11,537 nt of DNA, taken from Nitrospira lenta. GTDB lineage: Bacteria > Nitrospirota > Nitrospiria > Nitrospirales > Nitrospiraceae. Of this stretch, positions 1 through 6,568 are shown piece by piece. Location: assembly GCA_945906715.1 (NCBI GenBank), contig CAMDRK010000060.1:1-11537 (forward strand), read 5' to 3'. The notes beneath the pieces were generated by a model. It was given only the letters and a program-made list of their open reading frames with translations. It was not told the origin of the DNA and searched no databases. The position numbers were made by a program, and so were the translations under genes. How positions within the stretch are numbered: the first letter of the stretch is position 1; every line of letters begins with the position of its first letter.

Positions 1-2
1 TC

Positions 3-242
3 AAGCCCGATCTCGTACTACTCTCTCTCACTGAGGTAAGGCCCGAGGCCGCGGCGCTCCAACAACTCAAGGACCTTGAGCAGCTTGCCACCCGCTGGTC
101 TGTGGCAGTGGGTGGCCAGGGCTCTCGTGCTATTGGAGATCGCCTTCGTGATACCAAGATCGAATTGCTCGATGATCTCACCGCACTCCACAGCCGCCTG
201 ACGATTCTTCTTACAACCCGTATGCTCGCCGCTCGCTCCTAG
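3..242 (+). CDS. C-terminal fragment of a possible B12-binding-like (MerR/CarH-type) regulator
   Basis: The frame is open from the left edge to a TAG at 240-242 and gives 79 residues without a start, so the gene begins outside the window. The visible part reads KPDLVLLSLTEVRPEAAAL, then a helix, then WSVAVGGQGS. A hydrophobic strand with LSLT, a helix rich in Leu/Gln, and a strand ending in VGG is the layout of the last half of a B12-binding Rossmann domain, as in MerR-type light or cobalamin regulators. This is a pattern match only. No DNA-binding part or cobalamin histidine can be seen, because both would lie upstream. A helical tail ending in MLAARS follows. It could also be the end of another Rossmann-type protein. 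No clear terminator follows it on the plus strand. Confidence 0.5.
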   Translation, partial: KPDLVLLSLTEVRPEAAALQQLKDLEQLATRWSVAVGGQGSRAIGDRLRDTKIELLDDLTALHSRLTILLTTRMLAARS

Positions 243-246
243 ATAT

Positions 247-266
247 AAAAAACTCGCGAAGCCGCA
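247..266 (-). terminator. Weak hairpin plus T6, possible terminator for tRNA-Leu
   Basis: Read on the minus strand, UGCG-GCUU-CGCG (one U-G pair) is followed after AG by six U. The stem is only about 4 bp and lies about 105 nt beyond the tRNA 3' end, so this is a weak candidate. It is the only T-run in the right orientation downstream of the tRNA. Confidence 0.25.
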
Positions 267-306
267 TGATACGTGCCGTTTCTCCGGGAAAGGGCGTAGG
301 CCGAGA

Positions 307-323
307 ATGGTGATGAACACCAT
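307..323. repeat. Perfect inverted repeat ATGGTG-ATGAA-CACCAT
   Basis: Six-base arms (307-312 and 318-323) flank a 5-nt spacer in the 128-bp gap between the first gene and tRNA-Leu. There is no following T-run on either strand, so a terminator is unlikely. It could be an operator or a small hairpin in the tRNA trailer. Nothing else identifiable lies in 243-370 except the weak hairpin at 247-266. Confidence 0.35.
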
Positions 324-370
324 CCTGACCGAACAGTTGCTTATGGTTAGAAGTCTGGAATGGGAGGGAG

Positions 371-457
371 TGGTGCCGAAGGCGGGATTTGAACCCGCAC
401 ACCCTTGCGGGCGCTAGACCCTGAATCTAGTGCGTCTGCCAGTTTCGCCACTTCGGC
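371..457 (-). tRNA. tRNA-Leu (anticodon CAG)
   Basis: On the minus strand the gene starts GCCGAAG (complement of 451-457), which pairs with CTTCGGC before the discriminator A and an encoded CCA (371-374 reads TGGT on the plus strand). The anticodon stem CTAGA/TCTAG closes the 7-nt loop TTCAGGG, giving anticodon CAG. The T arm is GCGGG-TTCAAAT-CCCGC. Between the anticodon and T arms is a long variable arm (CGCCC-GCAA-GGGTG), as expected of a class II tRNA, and the total of 87 nt fits tRNA-Leu. It reads CUG codons. The genes on either side are unrelated. Confidence 0.96.
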
Positions 458-475
458 ATATCGAGGTGGAAGGGG

Positions 476-505
476 ATTATCCTGAATTACTGAGGTTCCC
501 GTCAA
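476..505 (-). promoter_or_regulatory. Sigma-70-type promoter of tRNA-Leu
   Basis: On the minus strand TTGACG (500-505) and GATAAT (476-481) are separated by exactly 18 nt. The -10 box ends 18 nt before the mature tRNA 5' end, leaving a short leader for RNase P. The TGA inside the -35 box is the stop codon of the upstream helicase-like gene (502-504), so the two genes are packed with no spare sequence. Confidence 0.6.
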
Positions 506-1971
506 GCAAGCGGCTTTGATCGCCGAAGCTCTGACTCGCGTGAGGCCCACAGTCCGGCCGCTGCGATGTCGCGCCGGTCGCCACTGACCACGATCCGATC
601 GTGGACGAGCCCGGCGGCGCCAAGCAATGGGGCCGCCGCAATCCACGGCGCCTCATCGGCAATCAAGACATCGAACCGGACGCGACTGAAGAGGGGATCG
701 CTCAGCACTCGTGATGCGGTGGTGACCACGAGCCGCCGATTCTGAATGAAGGCCTGGCGGTTCGTATCTTCTTCTGCCGAAAGCAATTCGCGGATCTTTT
801 TCGTTCCGCCCAGCCGAATGATCTCCTCTTTAAGATCGTCAAACTCCGGGCGCATGTCCTTCGGCACAGCAGCCTCCGGCACGAGTTCATTGATACGCAC
901 TTTGGCGACATCAAGCTCCCCTCTCAGCTCGGCGCACTGGCTTTCGTACAGCTCAACGTATTGATGCAGAGACTCGACGTTTTTCCCCAAGGCCTGCAGG
1001 CTGAGTCGTTGAAAGAGCGGGAGGCTTTCATACCCGGCCAACGTGGCGTTCACCTCCTTGATCTTGGCCTGCAGGTCGCCGACCTGCGTCAGCAATCGCC
1101 ATTCTAAGAGGCGCACTTCATCAAGATCCTTTTGCTTCTGCCTCTTGTACGCCAACACCGGCGTCAACTCTCGAAATCGATCGTACTTGCGCCGAAGCGC
1201 GGCCTTATCCGCGTACGAATTGGCATAAAACTGATGCATCTGCGCTTCGAACCCCAACTCCTGAATCCCGATGCCCTCGACCTGCTGAGCCAATGCCATT
1301 TCATAGCGACTCACCCATGTCTTATACATAAGCCCCACGGCTTTCATGGCTTTCGCGATGGTTCCGACGAGTGCATCCGCCGCCCGATGATCAGGGCAAA
1401 CCACCAAGATTCGTTTATTTGCGCGAATCAGTTCGATCGCCAGCACAGCTAATCGCTGCCTGCGCACTGAGAGCTCGTCAGTCCAGACGCTCGTGAGCAT
1501 CGACGATCCGGCGCCTGCGCCGGTAGATTCTTCCATTTCCGTTGCCGCCTCAAGGAGGGGAGCCAAGCGATCTGCCGGACCGAGTCGATAAGCGTCTGGT
1601 TGTGCGAGCATGTTGCGCAATCGTTTGGACGACGTGGCTAGTATCCCTGCCCGATCGGGAACCACGGTTGCGCCAGCACAGGACTCTCCGATCATATCGA
1701 ATGCCTGCACGAGGACGACATCCCCTTGCCCGCCCAACACAATGCCTTCAATTGGCTCCATGTCGTCAGGAGGGATAATCGAGACAGGGGTGTCATGCTC
1801 GATGGACAAGCCTTCTGGAAGCGTCAGCTCATACAGATGCAGCGTACCGATGGTACGCACAAGTCGGCCTGTTACCAGAGTAATTGGCTGGTCAAGCGCT
1901 GTATCGCTCGCTTGCTGCTCTTCGGCTTCATACCGGAGCGCCCACATTTCAAGAAGGTCTCGTGCGGTCAT
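502..1971 (-). CDS. Degenerate superfamily 1 helicase-like protein without Walker A
   Basis: The product is 489 aa from ATG 1971. An N-terminal beta-rich part (about 30-110) resembles the 1B barrel of Upf1/SMUBP-2-type helicases. A RecA-like segment follows: KRILVVCP (about 186-193) as the strand after the P-loop helix, VVTTAS as motif Ic, VLIADEAP (Asp439, Glu440) as motif II and VVSGDRRD (Gly464, Asp465) as motif III. Where GxxGxGKT should stand, about 20 residues before KRILV, the sequence is TDELSVRRQ, so the ATP-binding Lys is missing. A charged, probably coiled-coil insert fills about 250-400. The protein stops about 25 residues after motif III, without a second RecA domain. It is probably not an active helicase; the role is unknown. 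ATG 2073 is in frame, with AGGA 7 nt upstream, and would add 34 residues of atypical composition. I prefer 1971 because a good promoter lies at 2011-2040, although its own Shine-Dalgarno is weak. Confidence 0.75.
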   Translation of the reverse strand: MTARDLLEMWALRYEAEEQQASDTALDQPITLVTGRLVRTIGTLHLYELTLPEGLSIEHDTPVSIIPPDDMEPIEGIVLGGQGDVVLVQAFDMIGESCAGATVVPDRAGILATSSKRLRNMLAQPDAYRLGPADRLAPLLEAATEMEESTGAGAGSSMLTSVWTDELSVRRQRLAVLAIELIRANKRILVVCPDHRAADALVGTIAKAMKAVGLMYKTWVSRYEMALAQQVEGIGIQELGFEAQMHQFYANSYADKAALRRKYDRFRELTPVLAYKRQKQKDLDEVRLLEWRLLTQVGDLQAKIKEVNATLAGYESLPLFQRLSLQALGKNVESLHQYVELYESQCAELRGELDVAKVRINELVPEAAVPKDMRPEFDDLKEEIIRLGGTKKIRELLSAEEDTNRQAFIQNRRLVVTTASRVLSDPLFSRVRFDVLIADEAPWIAAAPLLGAAGLVHDRIVVSGDRRDIAAAGLWASRESELRRSKPLA

Positions 1972-2010
1972 AAGATTCTTGGGACAGTTGCCCTCATCAT
2001 AGCGGTCGCC

Positions 2011-2040
2011 ATCATACGGTCGGCCTCTTGCACCTGTCCA
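2011..2040 (-). promoter_or_regulatory. Sigma-70-type promoter for the helicase-like gene
   Basis: On the minus strand TGGACA (2035-2040) and TATGAT (2011-2016) are 18 nt apart, with one mismatch to each consensus box. Transcription would start near 2004, about 33 nt before ATG 1971. This lies downstream of the alternative start at 2073, so it argues for the shorter protein. Confidence 0.5.
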
Positions 2041-2116
2041 GCTTGCATTGGGTATCCTGCTGCTTACGATCATCCCACGATCCTGCTCAGGGGAAACATC
2101 GTCTGCACATTGCGAA

Positions 2117-2146
2117 TTGACTTTTTACTGGCCCCCCTAGTATCCT
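2117..2146 (+). promoter_or_regulatory. Sigma-70-type promoter of rplI-glyA-nrdR
   Basis: TTGACT (2117-2122), an 18-nt spacer and TATCCT (2141-2146) precede rplI. The predicted start near 2153 leaves a leader of about 25 nt that includes the Shine-Dalgarno AAGGAG at 2164-2169, 8 nt before the ATG. The short leader leaves no room for an L9 autoregulatory structure. Confidence 0.55.
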
Positions 2147-2177
2147 CTTTTCCTTTCCAACAGAAGGAGTTAGGGGT

Positions 2178-2651
2178 ATGAAAGTCATTCTACAAGAAAC
2201 GATGGAGGGGGTCGGACATCTCGGCGACCTGCTCGATGTGAAAGATGGGTACGCACGGAACTTTCTGCTCCCGCGCAAAAAAGCGGTATTGGCCGACAGT
2301 CGCAGCATCAAGGCCTTTGAGCATATCAAGCGCGTAGCCGGCGAACGGGCAAAAAAAGAAAAGCTGGAGATCGAAACCCACGCCAAGAGCATCTCGGCCG
2401 TGTCGCTCACAGTGCAGGCCCAGGTCGGCAAGGACGACAAAATGTTCGGGTCGGTCACGACCAAAGACATTGCGGAACGATTGGCAGAACAAGGCTTTAC
2501 GGTGGATCGGCGCAAGATCCAGCTGGACCATCCGATCAAGGAGCTCGGCACCTTTACCGTGCCGATTAAGCTTCCACGGGACGTGACCGCGACGGTGGTT
2601 ATCCACGTCGTCAAGAAACAGGAAGCTGAAACGGCTCCCGCTGAGGCCTAA
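2178..2651 (+). CDS. rplI: 50S ribosomal protein L9
   Basis: L9 binds 23S rRNA near the L1 stalk and helps keep the reading frame. The 157-aa product begins MKVILQETMEGVGHLGDLLD and continues VKDGYARNFLLPRKKA, the family signature of the N-terminal RNA-binding domain (about 1-47). A charged connecting helix (about 48-78, rich in Lys/Glu) and the C-terminal domain follow, with KMFGSVTTKDIAERL and the family-typical IKELGTFTV near 120-128. Length is close to the usual 148-150 plus a short acidic/Ala tail. AAGGAG at 8 nt fixes the ATG. It is first in a unit with glyA (17-nt gap) and nrdR. The usual partners rpsF and rpsR are not in the window; upstream is a divergent helicase-like gene. Confidence 0.97.
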   Translation: MKVILQETMEGVGHLGDLLDVKDGYARNFLLPRKKAVLADSRSIKAFEHIKRVAGERAKKEKLEIETHAKSISAVSLTVQAQVGKDDKMFGSVTTKDIAERLAEQGFTVDRRKIQLDHPIKELGTFTVPIKLPRDVTATVVIHVVKKQEAETAPAEA

Positions 2652-2668
2652 CGAGGGAACGAGCTGTC

Positions 2669-3931
2669 ATGAATGACGCGGTCGGTTCTTTAGACGCACT
2701 CAAAGCCACGGACCCGGATGTCTATGCCGCCATTGTCGCCGAGGAAGAGCGGCAGCGCGAGAAGCTGCTGCTGATCGCCTCGGAGAACTTCGCCAGTCTC
2801 GCCGTCCTGGCTGCTCAGGGCTCCATCATGACCAATAAGTACGCCGAAGGGTACCCAGGAAAGAGGTACTACGGTGGCTGTCAGCATGTGGACAGGGTGG
2901 AGGATCTCGCTATCGAGCGGTGCAAGCAGATTTTCGGCGCGGAGCATGTGAACGTGCAGCCGCACTCAGGGTCGCAAGCGAATATGGCGGCCTACCTGTC
3001 TATACTGAAACCCGGTGACACGATCCTGGGCATGGACCTCGCCCAAGGGGGGCACCTCACCCACGGCAGCAAGGTCAATTTTTCAGGGATCCTGTTCCGT
3101 ATATTTTCTTACGGCGTAGAACGCGAGACCGAAACCATTAACTATGACGCGGTGCAGAAGGTGGCGGAGGAATGCCGGCCACGCTTGCTCGTCGTCGGCG
3201 CCAGCGCCTATGCGCGCACCTTTGATTTTCCACGATTCCAACAGATCGCCAAGTCGGTCGGCGCCTATCTGCTCGTCGATATCGCCCACATCGCCGGGCT
3301 GATTGCCGCCGGGCTGCATCCGAATCCTGTTCCCTATGCCGATTTCGTCACGACAACGACCCATAAAACACTGCGCGGACCCAGGGGCGGCGTCGTGATG
3401 TGCAAGGCTGAGCATGCCAAAGCGGTCGACAAATTGCTCTTCCCCGGAATACAAGGCGGACCCTTGATGCACGTGATCGCGGCAAAAGCCGTTGCCTTCA
3501 AAGAAGCCCTCTCGCCGGCCTTTACACGTTACCAGCAGCAAGTCATTGCCAATGCGAAGGTGCTGGCCCAGGGGCTCCTCGACCGTGGGTACAAGATTGT
3601 GTCAGGCGGCACGGATACTCATCTCATGTTAATGAATCTGACCAACAAGGGCATTACAGGCAAAGAAGCGGACGCGGCCTTGGGCGAGGCCGGTATTATC
3701 GTGAACAAGAATGCCGTGCCCTACGACGAAAAGCCGCCGGCCGTCGCCAGCGGCATTCGGTTGGGAACACCCGCTGTGTCTACCCGTGGGATGCGGGAGG
3801 CCGAGATGAAAGAAATTGTTGGCTTAATCGACCGGGCTCTGCAGCATCGGCATGAACCAGCGACGCTCGAAGAAGTCCGCGCTCAGGCCAAAGCGCTCTG
3901 CAGCCGTTTCCCGATCTTTCATCCCTACTAA
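2669..3931 (+). CDS. glyA: Serine hydroxymethyltransferase
   Basis: This cytoplasmic PLP enzyme converts serine and tetrahydrofolate to glycine and 5,10-methylene-THF, the main one-carbon source for purine and dTMP synthesis. The 420-aa length is normal. Visible family blocks are NKYAEGYPGKRYYGG (57-70), NVQPHSGSQANMAAY (95-109), GHLTHGSKVNFSG (128-140), VDIAHIAGLIAAGLHP (203-218) with the PLP-contacting Asp/His, and TTTTHKTLRGPRGG with the PLP lysine at 233. FPGIQGGP follows. All catalytic features are present. It lies 17 nt after rplI and about 30 nt before nrdR, so the three are probably cotranscribed. A GAGGGA lies 13-18 nt upstream of the ATG. Confidence 0.98.
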   Translation: MNDAVGSLDALKATDPDVYAAIVAEEERQREKLLLIASENFASLAVLAAQGSIMTNKYAEGYPGKRYYGGCQHVDRVEDLAIERCKQIFGAEHVNVQPHSGSQANMAAYLSILKPGDTILGMDLAQGGHLTHGSKVNFSGILFRIFSYGVERETETINYDAVQKVAEECRPRLLVVGASAYARTFDFPRFQQIAKSVGAYLLVDIAHIAGLIAAGLHPNPVPYADFVTTTTHKTLRGPRGGVVMCKAEHAKAVDKLLFPGIQGGPLMHVIAAKAVAFKEALSPAFTRYQQQVIANAKVLAQGLLDRGYKIVSGGTDTHLMLMNLTNKGITGKEADAALGEAGIIVNKNAVPYDEKPPAVASGIRLGTPAVSTRGMREAEMKEIVGLIDRALQHRHEPATLEEVRAQAKALCSRFPIFHPY

Positions 3932-3961
3932 CCTACATCAGACTGGGCAGGATTGCCGCCT

Positions 3962-4426
3962 GTGAAATGTCCCTTCTGCGATGAACTCGAAGACAAGGTC
4001 GTAGACTCGCGCATGGCGAAGGAAGGCGAGGTTATTCGCCGTCGGCGCGAATGTCTCGGCTGCAAGCGCCGCTATACCACCTACGAACGCGTCGATGAAA
4101 TTCTTCCTATGGTGGTGAAAAAGGACGGCCGCCGGGAGTCGTTCGACCGTACCAAGATTCTCGCTGGTCTCAAGAAAGCCTGCGAAAAACGGCCCATCAG
4201 TACCGCCACGATCGAAACCGTAGCGGATCGTATCGAAAAGCGCATTCAGGAAATGGGTGAGACCGAAATCGAGAGCCGGATCGTGGGCGAAGAGTTGATG
4301 AAAGAGCTGGATCAACTGGATCAGGTCGCCTATGTTCGCTTTGCGTCTGTCTACCGAGAGTTCAAAGACATTGACCAGTTCATGGACGAGCTGAGAACGT
4401 TGGCCCAGCAACGCCGCGAGCGGTGA
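3962..4426 (+). CDS. nrdR: Transcriptional repressor NrdR
   Basis: NrdR represses ribonucleotide reductase genes by reading the dATP/ATP ratio through an ATP-cone. From GTG 3962 the product is 154 aa, starting MKCPFC. Zinc-ribbon cysteines are Cys3, Cys6, Cys31 and Cys34 (CPFC and CLGC), followed by KRRYTTYER. The ATP-cone runs from about 49 with VVKKDGRRESFDRTKI. An in-frame TTG at 3953 would add three residues, but the Shine-Dalgarno AGGA at 3949-3952 touches that TTG and is 9 nt from the GTG, and family members start at MKCPFC, so GTG is preferred. It follows glyA closely, a common arrangement linking one-carbon and dNTP supply. The gene ends 90 nt before the kinase gene, with no clear terminator between. 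Confidence 0.96.
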   Translation: MKCPFCDELEDKVVDSRMAKEGEVIRRRRECLGCKRRYTTYERVDEILPMVVKKDGRRESFDRTKILAGLKKACEKRPISTATIETVADRIEKRIQEMGETEIESRIVGEELMKELDQLDQVAYVRFASVYREFKDIDQFMDELRTLAQQRRER

Positions 4427-4478
4427 GGGACGCAGAACCCCTCCTCTCTCCTCATGGTCCTTCCGCCATTCGTCGGTC

Positions 4479-4484
4479 TACAAT
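4479..4484 (+). promoter_or_regulatory. Possible -10 box (TACAAT) for the two-component operon
   Basis: TACAAT stands 32 nt before the kinase ATG in a 90-bp gap after nrdR. The region at -35 (around GGTCCT) matches poorly, so this would be a weak or activator-dependent promoter if real. No T-run terminator for the upstream operon is visible in 4427-4516, so read-through from nrdR is also possible. Confidence 0.3.
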
Positions 4485-4516
4485 AGAACACGATTTCTCA
4501 ACGAGTAGGCGTCACG

Positions 4517-5626
4517 ATGCCGACAACACGCGCGATGTCTTCCAGTCGACCACGTAAAACCGGAGTGTCGAGTGGCACGCATGTAGCAATCATCGGTGCA
4601 GGCCGTGGAGGCACAGCACTGATGGAGATCTTTGCGACAGATCCGCTGGTCACAATCGTATGCGTGGCCGAGGTCCAGGCCAATGCCCCTGGCATCATAC
4701 TGGCGAAACGGCTAGGCATCCCCGTGACCCGCGATTACCGGCGACTCCTGGACCTCGAACGCGTGGATCTCATTATCGACGTGTCAGGCAATGCCAAGGT
4801 CTGGGATTTACTCCAAGACTTTCACCGGATGGGTGTGACCATCATCGGCGGGGCCAGCGCCAAATTCATGTGGGAGCTTATCGAGGCCCGCATTCGCGCC
4901 ACTTCAGATATCGAGAAAACCTTGAATAAGTACCAATCGCTCTATCGACTGTATGTCAAGGAAACAGGTGTGGCGGTGACGGAAGAACGGACGCGCATTG
5001 CCTGTGAAATGCACGACGGCCTCGTGCAGAACTTGGCCGGGGTGAATTTCAAACTGGATCTGAGTCTGCAACTGATTCGAAAAGATCCGAAAGCCAGCCT
5101 GGCCACCTTACGCGAGAGCAAAGCCCAACTGAAGTTGGCCATCCATGAAGCGCGGCAAGTCATCTTCAATCTCCGCCCCCTCCACTACGACAAGATGGAG
5201 CTGCTCCCGGCCCTGACCAACTATCTCACCTCGTACGAGACCCAGTATCATATCAAGACACAGTTCCGCGTCTCCGGCGATGAGCAGATTTTATTCCCAC
5301 GTACAAAGATTTTCCTGTTTCGCTTTGTGCAAGAAGCCCTCAGCAACGTGGAGAGACACGCAAAAGCGACTCGGGTCACCGTAGGGTTGGACATTGACCC
5401 TGAACGCCTCAAGGTCACCATTGCGGATAACGGCGTGGGGTTCGACATGGACACCGTCCTGCGCGACCCAGACAAATGGGACCACTTCGGGATTCGCGGA
5501 ATCATGGAACGGGCTCGACTCGTGGGCGGCGAAGGCAAGATCGAGTCTAAGAAAGGGCGTGGCACGACGATCATCGTCGACATCCCCCTGGTGAATAAGG
5601 AGATGATATCCCATGGAAAAAATTAA
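4517..5626 (+). CDS. Histidine kinase with N-terminal NAD-binding-like Rossmann domain
   Basis: The 369-aa product is soluble; no membrane segment or signal peptide is seen. Residues about 21-125 look like a dinucleotide-binding Rossmann domain: VAIIGAGRGG (23-32), the strand VTIVCVAEV and VDLIIDVSGNAKV (83-95), as in homoserine or aspartate dehydrogenase-type N-domains. A helical linker (about 126-155) leads to a NarL-type HisKA_3 domain, ERTRIACEMHDGLVQNLAG, with the phosphoacceptor His166. The ATPase domain has the N box QEALSNVERHA (272-282), DNGVGFD (304-310), HFGIRGIMERA (323-333) and GRGTT (347-351), so it should be active. It would autophosphorylate and pass phosphate to the overlapping regulator gene. 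The likely signal is NAD(H), NADP(H) or another ligand in the Rossmann pocket; this is inferred. AGG sits 7 nt before the ATG. Confidence 0.93.
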   Translation: MPTTRAMSSSRPRKTGVSSGTHVAIIGAGRGGTALMEIFATDPLVTIVCVAEVQANAPGIILAKRLGIPVTRDYRRLLDLERVDLIIDVSGNAKVWDLLQDFHRMGVTIIGGASAKFMWELIEARIRATSDIEKTLNKYQSLYRLYVKETGVAVTEERTRIACEMHDGLVQNLAGVNFKLDLSLQLIRKDPKASLATLRESKAQLKLAIHEARQVIFNLRPLHYDKMELLPALTNYLTSYETQYHIKTQFRVSGDEQILFPRTKIFLFRFVQEALSNVERHAKATRVTVGLDIDPERLKVTIADNGVGFDMDTVLRDPDKWDHFGIRGIMERARLVGGEGKIESKKGRGTTIIVDIPLVNKEMISHGKN

Positions 5627-6284
5627 GGTGCTCATCGCAGACGACCATCGCGTCGTACGCGAAGGATTGGCCGCAATCCTCAAGACGAAAGACGACATTC
5701 ATATCGTGGGCGAGGCCCAGGATGGCATGGAAGCCGTCGAGAAGGTGAAGACGTTGATGCCCGACGTCGTGCTGATGGACGTGAGCATGCCCCGGATGGG
5801 CGGAGTCGAAGCGACCAGGCAAATCAAACGTGAGTTCCCTCACATCGGAATCGTAGCGCTGACCATGTATGACGAGCAACAATATATTTTCGATCTGGTG
5901 CGCGCCGGCGCTACCGGATACCTCTTGAAAGACTCCGAGTCCTCTCAGATCGTCGCCGCGATTCGCGCGATCTACAAAGGCGAGTCGCTGATCCATCCTT
6001 CCGTCGCGAGCAAGATCTTGGCGGAGTTCTCCTTGATGTCTCAGAAGAAAGGGAAAAAGCCTGGGTGGGTCGAGCACGATCTGACGGAACGAGAGATCAC
6101 GGTCTTACGCCTGGTCGCGGACGGCAAGACGAACAAGGAAATCGCCAATAACTTGGATCTGAGCGAAAAGACCGTCAAGAATCATGTGCGAAATATTTTC
6201 CATAAGTTACAAGTCTACGACCGCACGCAAGCTGCTATCCTGGCCATTCGGAAAGGACTTATCGAGTTGGACCCCCGGCCATAG
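5613..6284 (+). CDS. NarL/FixJ-family response regulator
   Basis: This is a cytoplasmic DNA-binding regulator of 223 aa. The receiver domain (1-120) has Asp10, Asp11, phosphoacceptor Asp56 in VVLMDVSMP, Thr84 and Lys106, all in standard positions. A linker rich in Lys (144-149) leads to a LuxR-type HTH (about 155-217): LTEREITVLRLVADGKTNKE, then IANNLDLSEKTVKNHVRNIF. The ATG lies inside the end of the kinase gene (14-nt overlap), and AAGGAG at 5597-5602 is 10 nt upstream, still in kinase codons. Translational coupling is therefore likely, and the pair should be cognate partners. The target genes are not known; lpxC downstream uses a sigma-54-type promoter, which NarL-type regulators do not usually activate. 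Confidence 0.96.
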   Translation: MEKIKVLIADDHRVVREGLAAILKTKDDIHIVGEAQDGMEAVEKVKTLMPDVVLMDVSMPRMGGVEATRQIKREFPHIGIVALTMYDEQQYIFDLVRAGATGYLLKDSESSQIVAAIRAIYKGESLIHPSVASKILAEFSLMSQKKGKKPGWVEHDLTEREITVLRLVADGKTNKEIANNLDLSEKTVKNHVRNIFHKLQVYDRTQAAILAIRKGLIELDPRP

Positions 6285-6297
6285 TCGGGTCACCAAC
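6266..6297 (+). repeat. Hairpin at the end of the response regulator gene
   Basis: GTTGG-ACCC (6266-6274) pairs with GGGT-CA-CCAAC (6287-6297), a 9-bp stem with a 2-nt bulge overlapping the last codons of the regulator gene. No U-run follows, so if it ends transcription it is not a classical intrinsic terminator. Confidence 0.3.
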
Positions 6298-6395
6298 ATA
6301 GAAACGTCCTTAGTCCGACAAGGGACTTGCGGCTCTTCTAGCATCAATCTGAAAAAGCCCACTTACACTCGCTCGTCATGCATAGCGGCGGAACT

Positions 6396-6410
6396 AGGAT
6401 TGATAATCCT
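6396..6410. promoter_or_regulatory. Dyad AGGATT-GAT-AATCCT, possible enhancer site
   Basis: Perfect 6-base arms flank a 3-nt spacer, about 110 bp upstream of the -24 box of the lpxC sigma-54 promoter. That is a usual distance for a bacterial enhancer-binding protein site. The assignment rests on position and symmetry only. Confidence 0.35.
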
Positions 6411-6480
6411 TGAAAAGTCACAGGTGTCATGTTTTTGCAACACGGCTTCACACGCCAGAAGTTAAACGTTTGTCTTTTAT

Positions 6481-6493
6481 TATCAATTACATA
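6481..6493 (+). promoter_or_regulatory. IHF-like site
   Basis: TATCAATTACATA fits the IHF consensus WATCAANNNNTTR with one mismatch and lies in the most AT-rich part of the gap. It sits between the candidate enhancer dyad and the sigma-54 promoter, where DNA bending is commonly needed. A perfect palindrome AAACGTTT (6464-6471) lies just upstream. Confidence 0.4.
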
Positions 6494-6519
6494 TGCTGAT
6501 TTCTCATAAAAATACCGAC

Positions 6520-6535
6520 TGGCACACGAGTTGCT
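6520..6535 (+). promoter_or_regulatory. Sigma-54 (RpoN) promoter of lpxC
   Basis: TGGCAC (6520-6525), five bases, then TTGCT (6531-6535) matches the -24/-12 consensus TGGCAC-N5-TTGCW at every fixed base. The start point expected about 12 nt after the GC lies near 6545, leaving a leader of about 24 nt before GTG 6569 of lpxC. It is preceded by AT-rich DNA with an IHF-like site and a dyad. Confidence 0.75.
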
Positions 6536-6568
6536 GATACCCCTGTGTCTAATATTGGGGATGTCTTT

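Noticed and set aside
502..1971. Helicase-like gene as a frameshifted, broken pseudogene
   Set aside because: The frame is uninterrupted, and no Walker A or second RecA domain appears in the other frames beside it. The short tail ends directly in the tRNA promoter.
1972..2073. N-terminal extension of the helicase-like protein from ATG 2073
   Set aside because: AGGA 7 nt upstream speaks for it, but the 34 residues look non-coding and a near-consensus promoter lies inside. Kept as an alternative only.
1726..2181. Plus-strand open frame of 151 codons running into rplI
   Set aside because: It overlaps the start of the helicase-like gene on the other strand and has no ribosome site. The rplI ATG with AAGGAG explains the plus-strand signals.
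3083..3541. Open frame of 152 codons on the minus strand within glyA
   Set aside because: It is a shadow of the highly conserved SHMT coding strand.
5571..6077. Open frame of 168 codons on the minus strand
   Set aside because: It is antisense to the receiver domain of the response regulator and resembles no known protein; a shadow of biased codon use.
6545..6568. N-terminal extension of LpxC from GTG 6545
   Set aside because: This GTG coincides with the expected sigma-54 transcription start. GTG 6569 has a ribosome site and gives the normal family start.
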